A DNA stretch of 64,000 bases from Cordylochernes scorpioides (Eukaryota; Arthropoda; Arachnida; Pseudoscorpiones; Chernetidae), in assembly GCA_030710605.1 (NCBI GenBank), contig CP092874.1, positions 73,659,044-73,723,043 on the forward strand, read 5' to 3'. Under the pieces are notes generated by a model, which did no database searches, was not told the DNA's origin, and worked only from the letters and a program-made list of their open reading frames with translations. The position numbers and the translations under genes are program-made. Positions 43,200 through 52,282 of this stretch are shown here, piece by piece (position 1 is the first letter of the stretch; every line of letters begins with the position of its first letter).

Positions 43200-43865
43200 A
43201 TAATTATATGTAAATAATCTTTGTCAGGACTAGAATGACGAATCATGTTTGGGACTTTGATTCCAGTAAAAGGCTTGTTGCTGCTGTTGTATATAGTTAC
43301 AGTGTAGAAAATACTATACTATACCTACTACATATAGGTTTCTCTCTGTATTCTTAGTTCTCTTCTCTTCAATTACTCTGTAAACTGGCGAATCCTTTAT
43401 AGGACGAGAGGTCCTCAATAAAGGCTTTTGTTGTTGTTATATTTGAAATCAACTCAGCGCTCAAGACAAAGTCTGATGTCCAAATCAATATCTGTATTTG
43501 ACATGACACGAGGTCTAAGATGCAGAGAAATTTTCCCGCACAAGATAACAATTCACAAATGAACAAACTTATTCTGTTATTTAAACAACACTAAAAACTA
43601 TTCTATACTTAAAAAATATATCTCTATTAACAAACTTTAGGTTCAGCACTTATATTAAATTATTGTATCTTGAAAATATAGATATTCTTAATAAAACTTT
43701 CTAAACACCGGAGAAATATTTAGGATATAAAAACGAATTTTTATTACTTCCAGTTTTCTATGAACAAACTTCCATCTTTATAACATTATCCTGCGACTCC
43801 AACAATGGCCTCACACCAGGTGATTGGAAACCCGTCGATTTAAAACCATCTTTGGATGGATGTCC
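43200..43865. other. Unassigned intron sequence
   Basis: No gene or RNA. 43370-43560 has an open - strand frame with no motif. Confidence 0.35.
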
Positions 43866-44262
43866 AAAATTTTTTCTTTTATTTCAATTTAAAGCGCTAT
43901 GTACTCCTAGGGACACTTGCGTTGACATACCCAAAATTCTTTTGAAACGCTTTTATTTAGAAATTAACTCTGTTTAGCATAGTTTTAATTGAGTAATTCT
44001 CTAATATATTGCATATTTTCATTCTAAAATATTCCTTAAAACTATCTTCAATCTGTAAATTGTTTTCCTCGAATACACACAATACTTTACAATTTGATTT
44101 CATTTAACTAAATTTGCATACCAACCCTTTGTACATATTTCAATTGTGTTGATATTTTTCTCTTTTCATCTAACTTGCATACTAATTCTTGTACATTGTT
44201 CAAATATCTTTCTTTTCTTTCAATGTTTTGTTTATCTTTAAAGTGCAAGTGTCCCTAGGGAG
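43866..44262. repeat. AAAGCGCTATGTACTCC repeat fragments in opposed orientation
   Basis: 43880-43940 matches the start of the 4230 repeat (AATTTAAAGCGCTATGTACTCC). 44040-44262 is the inverse of the 12160-12440 copy, ending AAAGTGCAAGTGTCCCTAGGG. Together they make a loose inverted pair. Confidence 0.6.
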
Positions 44263-44457
44263 ACGCCTGGCTTATACCCTGGGGATACATACGTGGATAA
44301 ATTGGGAAAAAGAACCTAAGACCCTAATTTGATGGTATCCATCAAATGCCTAGCCATATAAAGGAACCTCTGAGAAAACAGAAATTACTGGCCACCAAAC
44401 CTATGTGTGTGGGGGGGGGCTGAGGAGAAATATAGATTTAGAAATGTAATACAGTTT
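44263..44457. repeat. Partial duplicate of a Duox intron/exon boundary
   Basis: Duplicates 44901-45078 with about 85-90 per cent identity: CTGGCTTATACCCTGGGGA, CCTAAGACCCTAATTTGATG, AAATGCCTAGCCATA and GGAACCTCTGAGA. The original contains the acceptor and first codons (GYKPDV) of the exon at 44822-44918. Here only GYKPG remains, stranded in the following intron. It contains a poly(G) run (44412-44420). Confidence 0.75.
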
Positions 44458-44524
44458 CCTTTTTAAGCGAAGCTATAGCCTGGTGCTCTATGTCGAAATA
44501 AAAGTGTTAAAGAATCTAACCAAC

Positions 44525-44621
44525 CTCTAACATCAGAGCAGAGTACCGCATCTTCCCGTTCTGAGATTTGTGAGGCCAATCCTAGTAGAAGTTCTTCAAT
44601 ACCAGCTTCCATCAGTACCTC
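44525..44621 (-). CDS. Duox: Duox exon: GIEELLLGLASQISERED
   Basis: 97 bp, acceptor TTGTTGCAG before 44621, donor GTTGGT at 44524. It reads EVLMEAGIEELLLGLASQIS, EREDAVLCSDVR plus one base. EELLMGMASQIAEREDxxLCSDVR is the family pattern. Phase 0 in, phase 1 out: the last G plus AT of the next exon gives D in DVRDKLFGPMDF. The donor (GTTGGT) is weaker than the others. Confidence 0.95.
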
Positions 44622-44683
44622 CTGCAACAAATGAACAAATCAAACATTCATCTTTGTCAGAAAACAAGTGCTGGGGAACTTAC

Positions 44684-44762
44684 CTCAGCATTCCACCATG
44701 TAGTGCAGAGTCTGACGGCTGGGTAGCCACTGCGAGTCCTCCTGAAGTTACATTTCTTATCC
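44684..44762 (-). CDS. Duox: Duox exon: RDKKCNFRR ... RLCTTWWNAE
   Basis: 79 bp. Acceptor CTTCCAG before 44762, donor GTAAGT at 44683. It reads (R)DKKCNFRRTRSGYPAVRLCT, TWWNAE. The cysteines of KCNFR and RLCTTWW are conserved in the family. Phase 2 in (CG plus G), phase 0 out, joining directly to EVLMEAGIEE. The introns on either side are only 59 and 62 bp, a marked contrast with the 12 to 16 kb introns elsewhere in the gene. Confidence 0.95.
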
Positions 44763-44821
44763 CTGGAAGCAGATAGTTTTCTCAAGGCACCTGCCTATGG
44801 TCACGTCAGCGGGAAACCTAC

Positions 44822-44918
44822 CGGCGGTACAGACCAGGCGGGATCATGGTGTGGCCGAAACGAAAAGCAGCCGATTGGAAGACATGGCTTACTCCAGGGT
44901 GGACGTCTGGCTTATACC
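44822..44918 (-). CDS. Duox: Duox exon: GYKPDVHPGVSHVFQSAAFRFGHTMIPPGLYRR
   Basis: 97 bp. Acceptor CCCCAG before 44918, donor GTAGGT at 44821. It reads GYKPDVHPGVSHVFQSAAFR followed by FGHTMIPPGLYR. The SHxFQxAAFRFGH(T/S)xIPPG pattern is typical of Duox. Phase 1 in (G from 48897 plus GG), phase 2 out. A partial copy of its 5' end and adjoining intron lies at 44263-44457. Confidence 0.95.
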
Positions 44919-45078
44919 CTGGGGACACATGTGGATAAATTCGGCAGAAATACCCTAAGACCCTAATTTGATGGTATCTATCAAATGCCTAGCCATAAAG
45001 GAACCTCTGAGAGAACAGGAATTACTGCCAACCAACCTATGGGCTGAGGAAAAAATATAGATTTAAAAATTAGATAAT

Positions 45079-45240
45079 AAAAAGGCATATATTAGATTGA
45101 CTAAAAGTTACATGACACTGTGCGGCGCTGAGTTTGTTTATACAAAAATGTAATGCCTTGATAAAGTTTGGCGTTCAGCCCAACCGAAATATTGGCAAAT
45201 GAATCTTTTATTCAATCCAATATATACCTTTTTTTATTAT
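45079..45240 (-). repeat. Half-palindrome, CCAACCGAAATATTGG family
   Basis: AAAAGGCATATATTAGATTG, TGCGGCGCTGAGTTTGTTTA, TAATGCCTTGATAAAGTTTGGCG, AGCCCAACCGAAATATTGG. A CCGAAA box is kept here, unlike 11768-12045, which has CTGAAA. Confidence 0.7.
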
Positions 45241-45324
45241 CTAAGGATTTAAATATGGATTGCTCTATTTTCAGATGATTTAAAAAATGTAAAACATTTT
45301 ACCGATATAGTTTATTTTTTAAGC

Positions 45325-45560
45325 AAAGCTATATCATGCTGCTCTTACTGCAACAAGAAAAATACTGGGTGGGTCTGGCTCATCAGTGTAGAACCCTTTT
45401 AACCATTTTGATAGTTTAATTAAATTGAAGTCTCTGGGAGGGTTCACACCACAGGCCCTCCCAATATTTTTGTCATTGTAGTAAGGTTCACAGTGGGAAA
45501 TATTTCGATTTGAACAATTAAACGATCGCGTTAAATAGCTCATATTCCTTAATGTAGACG
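45325..45560. repeat. CTGATGAG-palindrome family, diverged copy
   Basis: TGCTGCTCTTACTGCAACAA, GGGTCTGGCTCATCAGTGTAG and the closing CAGGCCCTCCCAATATTTTTG. Nearly identical to 47370-47560. Confidence 0.6.
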
Positions 45561-45593
45561 GCGCTCTTTTGCCATAAAATTAATTTTACTCTT

Positions 45594-46095
45594 AAGGTAA
45601 TAAGACCAAATCCAAATAAATAAATAAATAGTGTATGACGTTTTGGTAACAGCGCTGTTACCGAAACGTCACACACTATTTATTTATTTGGATTTGGTCT
45701 TATTACCTTGTGTTTATAATCTACTAGACGTGTGACCCGGGCTTCGCCCCGGGATTGACCCGTGTGCATATCTACTCGAGTGATATATATTTAGATAAGA
45801 TTTTTTTATAATTGTTTGTTATTAGCATTATCTATTTGTTTGCATCAGCATAATTTAATCTAATCTTTGATGTTCGTGAGCTAAGTAGATAATTTGAATA
45901 TATAGTTTTAATAATTGATTTATATATTTTTTAAAATAGCCTATCGTCTTCCCCGTATTTTTTTTACCTATGTATGGAAATTTTGGTTTGAATTAGTGAA
46001 CTACTGCGAATTTGTATACCGGACATACAAACAAACATACAAACATTCATTTTTATATATATATAGAAGATAATCCAAATTGTGCCTTATCATTA
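45594..46095. mobile_element. GGTAATAAGACC palindrome interrupted by Helitron H6
   Basis: The palindrome has arms GGTAATAAGACCAAATCCAA...TTTGGTAACAG and CGCTGTTACCGAAACGTCAC...GGATTTGGTCTTATTACC (45594-45711). Its 3' extension GTTTATAATCTA then TAATCCAAATTGTGCCTTATC is split by the Helitron 45724-46070. The unsplit form is visible at 53258-53290. Confidence 0.8.
45724..46070 (-). mobile_element. Non-autonomous Helitron, copy H6
   Basis: On the - strand: 5' TCTTCTATATATATATAAAA, TGTATGTTTGTTTGTATGTCC, then a 3' hairpin around CCCGGGGCGAAGCCCGGG, and ACGTCTAG end. Flanks are A and T. The empty site at 53258-53290 confirms insertion between A and T with no target duplication. Shares its 5' end with 13972 but has a different 3' end, like 62656-63013. 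Confidence 0.9.
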
Positions 46096-46261
46096 GTTTT
46101 ACTCTTGTTATTTTTATCACAAAGTTTCTTTGAGAGAATCCCAGATTCACATTTACTATTTAATGAATACGTGAGGTTGTAACTCTAATAGTTCTGTACT
46201 TTAGTAAGTCGTAGATACAATTGTAGAAATTTCCAATTTATGAATATATATTAAAAATAAA

Positions 46262-46450
46262 AAAGGCATATCCTGACTAGAAGCACATGTGCTTTACAGA
46301 TGGCAGAGCACCATCTGTTGGAACAGAAATCAGCTAAACATTGATTTAGCCTGTTTCCTGATATTTGGCCAACCCAATTTTTAGTTGATTTCTGTTCCAA
46401 CAGAAGGCGCTCTGTCATCTGTAAAGCACATGTGCTCCTGGTCAGGATAT
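46262..46450. mobile_element. Palindromic MITE, 9738 family (copy 3), hammerhead deleted
   Basis: Left arm AAAAAGGCATATCCTGACTA...GGAACAGAAATCAGCTAAAC; right arm AGTTGATTTCTGTTCCAACA...CTCCTGGTCAGGATATG. Compared with 9738-10035 the segment from TTGATAAATC through the ribozyme core to GATTTAGCC is missing. Confidence 0.75.
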
Positions 46451-46589
46451 GTCCTTTTTTTTATTTTTAATATCAACACCTGACATTTTTATTTATTTTT
46501 TTTCTATTATTTTTCATATATATATATAGTATTACCGAAAGATTCTGTCTTCATTACTCTATCAAAGGTATCCAGTACATTCAGGTACA

Positions 46590-46905
46590 TTTAAAATACA
46601 ATATAACGCGGCTGATGATTGTAAAACGAAAATTGCAATTATACCGCGAATGTTTCTTTTAAACAAAAATCGAAATTTATTTTGAAGAGAAATAACGACT
46701 ATTTCTAACTTTAAGGATGAAGTATGAAAGGGTGAAAATATGAAGAGTAATGGCGAACGGAAAAATAAAAGTGTCCAGGGGCGGGAATCGAACCCACCCT
46801 TTCATACTTCATCCTTAAAGTTAGAAATAGTCGTTATTTCTCTTTAAAATAAATTTCGATTTTTGTTTAAAAGAAACATTCGCGGTATAATTGCATTCAG
46901 GTACA
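46590..46905. mobile_element. tRNA-like retroposon with inverted flank
   Basis: The left flank AAAATACAATATAACGCGGC...AAGGATGAAGTATGAAAGGG is followed by AAAAGTGTCCAGGGGCGGGA and box B complement (46775-46800). It then continues as CTTTCATACTTCATCCTTAAA...GCGGTATAATTGCA, the inverse of the left flank. The 5' two thirds of the tRNA-like part is deleted. Compare 24431-24855. Confidence 0.65.
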
Positions 46906-47261
46906 TGTCCATCTGTAATATATTATTAAACTAAAACATAACGCCAAAGTGACGGAGAGAAAAATTCGATTTTTTTAATTAAAACTCTACTCTCTATATA
47001 AGTGTACTCTTTTTAAAATAATAATAAAAACAATGGATTCAAACACCTGTTTGATTATACCAATAACAAGAGCGCAAAATATCTTTTTTAAAGAGACAAT
47101 TCGGCTCCTATATAGACAGGTCATGAGTTCAAGAAAAAAATCAAACATCATGTTTCTCGGTATACCAACAAAGCTCGGAAAATATTTGATTCTGATTGAA
47201 TGATGCCGTAGAATTGACACCAGATATAGAGAGATGTAGATAGATTATATATAGATGACTA

Positions 47262-47631
47262 AACACAAGGTAATAAGATCAAATAAATAAATAGTGTGTG
47301 ACGATTAGGTGTAACAGCATTGTTACCATTTTCAGACAAAAGTATTAAAAATGTAAAACATTTTAACGATACAGTTTAAACAAAGCTATATCCTGCTGCT
47401 CTTACTGCAATGAGAAAAATACTGGGTGAGTTTGACTCATCAGTGTGGAACCCTCTTAGTTATTTCGATAGTGTAATTAAATCCAAACCTCTGGGAGGGT
47501 TCACACCACAGGCCCTCCCAATATTTTTGTCATTGTTGTAAGGTTCATAGTAGGTAACAACGCTGTTACCGAAACGTCACACACTATTTATTTGGTCTTA
47601 TTACCTTGTGTTTATAATCTACTAGCCGAAT
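47262..47631. mobile_element. GGTAATAAGATC palindrome containing a nested CTGATGAG-family repeat
   Basis: Outer arms at 47268-47345 and 47556-47610 (ACAACGCTGTTACCGAAACG...GGTCTTATTACC). The nested segment 47370-47555 is nearly identical to 45345-45500. The outer element continues into GTTTATAATCTA, where Helitron H4 begins. Confidence 0.7.
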
Positions 47632-47772
47632 GACCCGGGCAACGCCCGGGGTTTACCCGATTAAATGCTTTTATTCAAATACTATTCGTTACAATTATAA
47701 ATTGGCGCCGTGGATGTCATTCTTGTATAATATATAAATGAGTTTTAAAAATTGTAAAAAAAAAAAAAAAAA

Positions 47773-47806
47773 TGCATCGGCCGGGAATCGAACCCGGGGC
47801 GCCCGC
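47773..47806 (-). pseudogene. tRNA-Gly 3' half, duplicated fragment
   Basis: GCGGGCGCCCCGGGTTCGAT followed by TCCCGGCCGATGCA, the T-arm and acceptor end of tRNA-Gly. It is repeated with its flanking poly(A) and TTTTTAAAACTCATTTATAT at 47858. Local tandem duplication inside the Helitron. Confidence 0.75.
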
Positions 47807-47857
47807 TACTATAATATATAAATGAGTTTTAAAAATTGTAAAAAAAAAAAAAAAAAA

Positions 47858-47922
47858 TGCATCGGCCAGGAATCGAACCCGGGGCGCCCGCGTGGCAAGT
47901 GAGCATTCTACCACTGATCCAA
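47858..47922 (-). pseudogene. tRNA-Gly(GCC) pseudogene inside a Helitron
   Basis: The - strand reads GGATCAGTGGTAGAATGCTC, ACTTGCCACGCGGGCGCCCC, GGGTTCGATTCCTGGCCGAT then GCA. Anticodon GCC in the loop TTGCCAC, box A CAGTGGTAGAATGC and box B GGTTCGATTCC identify tRNA-Gly. The first ten or so bases, needed to pair with CCGATGC, are replaced by Helitron sequence (TTTGCTTTTGG), so the acceptor stem cannot form. Confidence 0.82.
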
Positions 47923-47989
47923 AAGCAAACGGTGACAGAATTAAGAACGCATGACGCTGATAACTGTATATATTAATAGCCCAAATTGT

Positions 47990-48610
47990 ACCTTATCATA
48001 TGGATGTCTATTAAGGCGTATATTAGAGAGATACATTAGGGTATAAATGTTGTCATATTCGTAAATGTTCTAAGAGGAAGTATAAATAAATCAAACTAGA
48101 CAGGAAGTGGAAGTCGCGTCTTGGACTTGACATGGTATGAACGCTCATTATTGAAATAAGCAGAGAGCAGAAACGTAATAAGAAGACACACTTTTCTACA
48201 GTAGTTCGTTAGTGAAAACTGGAGTCAGTCTACTGGTTAACAGTGGAAGACTTCCATAATCACGTAGCGCAGTGTCTACATTTACAGATGAATTTACCTT
48301 GCTATAATGTCTACCTAATATTCCTTCTAACATTTCCTCTTCGGCTTAGATTCACTAATTTTTTTTTTTCTCGTGAGAACATCTTAGCATAGGAAACAAA
48401 TTAATTTACAATACATATCGAAGGCCGAAAATCAATGTTTAAATATTTATACAAAGAGTACAATGTCTAAAGCCAGAGCGCACACAAGAATATATTCTTG
48501 GATACAATAGTTTGTATTTCTTAACGTAGTAACTAGATTGTGTTAAAAGGTGTCTTAGAAATAACGCAAAATAATTCGAAGGTCTTCAATAAAACATTAC
48601 ATTGTTCTAT
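47990..48610. other. Unassigned intron sequence
   Basis: No gene, RNA or repeat recognised. Confidence 0.35.
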
Positions 48611-48615
48611 TGAGT

Positions 48616-48738
48616 AAAATTAATCATTCCTCCAGGTAAAAGTGTCTTTTCATTTTTTTTAGCTTTCGGGCACAGATGCCCTCCTACAGGAAAAAAACCT
48701 GAAAATACACTTTTTCCTGGAGGAATGATTAATTTTAC
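48616..48738. mobile_element. Palindrome with class-B hammerhead-like centre
   Basis: GTAAAATTAATCATTCCTCC at left mirrors GGAGGAATGATTAATTTTAC at right. Inside, on the - strand, CCTGTAGGAGGGCATCTGTG then CCCGAAAGCT has the CUGU-AGGA, stem, GAAAG layout. Confidence 0.7.
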
Positions 48739-48896
48739 ACAATATTGGTCCAAGAGGTTATTTTATAGACCTTGTTCTATGTCTAAAGCCATAGTACTAA
48801 GGAATGGAGTCTAAAATACAGTAGCTTCTACTTCTCTACGTAGATAAAATAAATTGTGCTACACAGGGTATCGTATTACGGGAGAGGTCTACTTAC

Positions 48897-48957
48897 CAGC
48901 ATAAGGACTGACATCTTCTTTCAGCAGCACAGGAAGGTATTCGTACAAGATGATGTT
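48897..48957 (-). CDS. Duox: Duox exon: NIILYEYLPVLLKEDVSPYA
   Basis: 61 bp. Acceptor GTGGCAG before 48957, donor GTAAGT at 48896. It reads NIILYEYLPVLLKEDVSPYA plus one base. In Duox this block directly follows RRLVIAT(L)Q, the end of the + strand exon at 26752. Phase 0 in and phase 1 out. It is the first exon right of the gap in protein order although it has the highest coordinate, which exposes the orientation conflict. The next exon is 4.0 kb away at 44918. Confidence 0.95.
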
Positions 48958-49172
48958 CTGCCACAAACATCGATAAACTGAGTTGGATGAAGAATTGTGA
49001 AGTAGGATTTAATGTTAATATAATCTAACACACAATCGACTATACCAATTCAAAAAGCTTTCATATTCTTTACACGAACATGTAGAATTCCGAAGTGATA
49101 TTAAATTGACATGTTAACTATTAACGTACGCCTATATCGATCAGATATTTTGTAAATTGAGTATATAAGAAC

Positions 49173-49643
49173 ACTAGCCGAATGACCCGGGCAACGCCCG
49201 TGATTTAATTTAGACACGTGGACCTGTTGGATCATTAACGCCCCTGTTTTACCCGATTGAATGTTTTTATTCAAATACTATTTGTTACAATTATAATTTG
49301 GCGCCTTAAATAAATGCATATATTAGTTAATAACTATAGCCTATGTGCTTTATCTGTCTATGTACTGTTGGCTTCCGTAGGCGTCTCTTACTGGGAAAAA
49401 GAAAGAGAGGATTCCATTTAGTTATTAACCAATATATGCATTTATTTAAGGAGCGACCCGCTCCAACACAATAGATACAAAAACCAAAAAGCGAGTGGGG
49501 GGGGGGCAAAGTAAAAAACAAAGTGTCTCGCGCAGTGGCGGCGCCATCGTAGCGGACCAATAGGAGAGCGCCATTCCAAAAAAAAAAGCAAACGGTGACA
49601 GAGATCAAGACATGACGCATGACGCTCGTAACTGTATATAGAA
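49173..49643 (-). mobile_element. Non-autonomous Helitron, copy H3
   Basis: - strand start TTCTATATACAGTTACGAGC, then GTCACCGTTTGCTTTTTTT, GGCGCTCTCCTATTGGTCCG, a poly(C) run (49498-49507), TTAAGGAGCG-like blocks, and the hairpin/CTAG end at 49173-49200. It carries extra sequence near 49200-49245 (TTAATGATCCAACAGGTCCACG on -) just inside the 3' hairpin compared with H2. Closest to H2 at 23867. Confidence 0.88.
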
Positions 49644-49756
49644 TGTTGACATTAATTCCGAAGAGATTCAAAAGAAATTTTAACCGAGACAAGCGACATC
49701 AAACTTGCAAAGCTCTCAGATTCCGTGCTAAGTCAGATTAACAATAATTTCTATTA

Positions 49757-49925
49757 TGAAAAAGGCATTTCCTTATCGTGAAACTGAAAGTTTCTGATGG
49801 CTTGCGTCATCTATCGGAATAAAGCCATCAGCAACTTTCAGTTGCACGATAAGGAAATGCCTTTTTCATAATTTATGCACCTTATCCCAGTACAATATCA
49901 CATTTGTACTATTTTTTCACAATAA
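49757..49925. mobile_element. Palindromic PLE-like repeat, ribozyme-free copy
   Basis: AAAAAGGCATTTCCTTATCG...GCGTCATCTATCGGAATAAA and CAGCAACTTTCAGTTGCACGATAAGG, then TTATGCACCTTATCCCAGTACAATATC. Ends as in 3553-3897, but the middle with the hammerhead is absent. Confidence 0.7.
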
Positions 49926-50264
49926 TTTCTATATTCGACTCAAAAGAAACTTCATAAGAGTACAAACATCTATGACACTTGGTCAGCAAGAAGACGACTA
50001 CACCAACTCACCAAACATTTATATTCAAACAAACGACCTATTAATATTTTTCATTAAAACAACATTCCATTAATCTTGAATACATTTTGCTGAAGGAGAA
50101 GGATAAAAATAAATTAATTCAGTATTTGATGATCTACATCATGTTTTCTACACGAAAAATAGGTAGATAATGATAAGAAAGAGTATTTTGTAATTTAAGA
50201 TGGTATAATTAAAGAGATCCATGTTTCGAAACTATTATAGACGCGTATGATTCTTTTAAAAAAA
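49926..50264. other. Unassigned AT-rich sequence
   Basis: No gene or repeat recognised. Confidence 0.35.
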
Positions 50265-50435
50265 TAAACAATTTCTACTGCTCTTTTGCAATGGAAAAAT
50301 TAATAGGAGGGCCTGGCTCATCAGTGGTGCAGTAAGGGCAGTAGAAATTGCTTGTTTTTAAAAAGAATCATACGCGTCTATAATAGTTTCGAATTTTGAT
50401 AACAGATGGCGCGCTAATGCATCATAATATTCATG
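50265..50435. repeat. CTGATGAG-palindrome family, internally deleted
   Basis: AACAATTTCTACTGCTCTTTTGC, GAGGGCCTGGCTCATCAGTGG, then directly TGCAGTAAGGGCAGTAGAAATTG and GAATCATACGCGTCTATAAT. Both outer ends are preserved and the middle of the palindrome is lost. Confidence 0.7.
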
Positions 50436-50730
50436 TTTGGACCAGAGGTACCAGAATGCCTCTCTATGTACTGACTGTCAGGAAGGACTAAGGCTTTCAA
50501 GGATTTCCAATCTTATGCCATGAAGATGGATGCAAGGAAATTTTCCTAGAAATTCTTTGGTGGAAAATTTCCTCGTTACCTACTTCTGTAGATGGGTGAC
50601 ATCCCTGATATGTTTATAAATGTGGAAGATTTTCGTCTATTTATAGATGGTATAGGTACTCTTTAGATAGACAGTAGAAGTTGTATAATTCTAACGTCTT
50701 TAATTCCAATATTTATCTTGGTACCTAGAA

Positions 50731-51044
50731 TTCTATATACAGTTACGAGCGTCTTTACTCATCTCCTAATCAATCATCTCTCTCTCTCTGTCACCGTTTG
50801 CTTTTATTGGTTGGCTACGGTCACGCCACCTTTGCCCCCCCCTCCCCCCCGCCGGCGGCGCGCGCCCGTTGGCTGCCGGCGAGCACGTGATTTCCCTGTG
50901 CGCGCGCATGGCGGGCGGTAGGCTATAGTTATTAACTAACATATGCAATTAATTGAGGCGCCAATTTAGAATTGTAACAAATAGTATTTGAATCAAAACA
51001 TTCAATCGGGTAAAACACGGGCGTTGCCCGGGTCATTCGGCTAG
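50731..51044 (+). mobile_element. Non-autonomous Helitron, copy H5, with GC-rich insert
   Basis: Starts TTCTATATACAGTTACGAGC, ends CCCGGGT CATTCGG CTAG; flanks A and T. After the poly(C) tract it carries about 70 bp of very GC-rich sequence (GCCGGCGGCGCGCGCCCGTT, CGAGCACGTG, GCGCGCGCATGGCGG; 50848-50918), unlike anything around it. Confidence 0.88.
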
Positions 51045-52205
51045 TTTCGTATAAATAGAATTTCCGTTTTTAATTCGAATTTTTGGATAATTCGTTTTTT
51101 TTTTTGTCCCTGGGACTTCGAATTATAAAAGTTTGACTGTGCATATATCTTTGAGCGTGCTATCTTCAAGAAAAATTTTGTAAATTTTTCCACATTCTTT
51201 TTTCATATATTGTGTAAAATATTTTTAAAAATACCCTCACACCATGGTATTTCTCAATATTACCAGCTATATAAACTGTATTAGACACATATACAATAAT
51301 ATAGCGGTCTGGTAGGTTCATCAAGAATGAACAAAAGTTTCAATAATATTTTAAATTGCAGAAACTGGCAGCATAAATTATTTTAGATGAGTAAACAAAA
51401 TCGTGCGAAAACAATTTCCAATCTCTCTATATAAGCTCAACTTGATCAACTTTCTCTCTCCACAATACTAATTATTACAGGTAACTTCATTAAATCAACT
51501 TCCATCATTGCTTAACATATTGTAAATAACTACCTTGCGATTTCTTCTATCTGCTTATGTTGTTGCTTATTTGTTTAATGTATATGTTTATTTAATGCTC
51601 TTTTTCTTAATTGTTTATTTTCCTTTTGATAATTCTGTTACCTACTCTATTACAATATGAATTATTGTAAATAGTTTCACGCGCAATTATCCAGATCGGA
51701 TATAGCGTGTCTTATTTGCATTGGTAATAATAATAATCTCTCTTTATATAGACAATTAAAAATTAAAAATGATTGACATTTTGGTAATTACATAGGTGCA
51801 GAGTATGTAAAATTAATATAATGATTAGATGATGTGAGAAATCAACATATAAAGGTTATGTACAAGGTACCACTCTTAATGACAAAGGCATTCTACTTCA
51901 CCCAGTCATGATGGTTGTCTAACAGACACCATCAATGGTCACAACTTGATATCCTAATATGATTGAGTGGAGATTAGAAAGAAGACAAAGTGCCACCGAT
52001 GCAGAATACGATGGCATATCGTCAACGGGTCTCCAGCGATACAGCGCATTTCTTGACCGACGAATTAAAAGTAAATCACAAACTTGGCCGATCATATGAT
52101 GGCGTGGTCCTCGAGACCCACCGATAAGGTCCATTACTGCAAATTCAGCGGCTACCCTATGATGGATAAATATAGATAGACATCATATCGCCACGCTGTA
52201 AGATT
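51045..52205. other. Mostly unassigned; repeat fragment at 51855-51985
   Basis: 51855-51985 is the inverse of the CCTTTGTCATTAAGACTGGG family end (CTTAATGACAAAGGCATTCT, CTAATATGATTGAGTGGAG). The remainder is AT-rich with no gene recognised. Confidence 0.45.
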
Positions 52206-52282
52206 CAAAGGAAAAACAGGGTAACGTGGTAAGATTCTTTAATTTTAGAATCTTACCACGTTACCCTGTTTTTCCTTTAAAT
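52206..52282. repeat. Near-perfect hairpin with about 35-bp arms
   Basis: AAAGGAAAAACAGGGTAACG, TGGTAAGATTCT, loop TTAATTT, and the inverse AGAATCTTACCACGTTACCC, TGTTTTTCCTTT. The arms differ at one or no positions, so it is young. No second copy in the window. Confidence 0.85.

Larger units (their letters stand above)
47632..47976 (-). mobile_element. Non-autonomous Helitron H4 carrying tRNA-Gly pieces
   Basis: On the - strand: 5' TTAATATATACAGTTATCAG, CTGTCACCGTTTGC, tRNA-Gly sequence, A/T tracts, GGCGCCAATTTATAATTGTA, hairpin CCCGGGCGTTGCCCGGG and CATTCGGCTAG. Inserted after AATCTA in a palindromic element at the same base as H6 at 45724. Noncoding. Confidence 0.88.

Noticed and set aside
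47858..47922. Functional tRNA-Gly gene
   Set aside because: The 5' acceptor strand is replaced by Helitron sequence.
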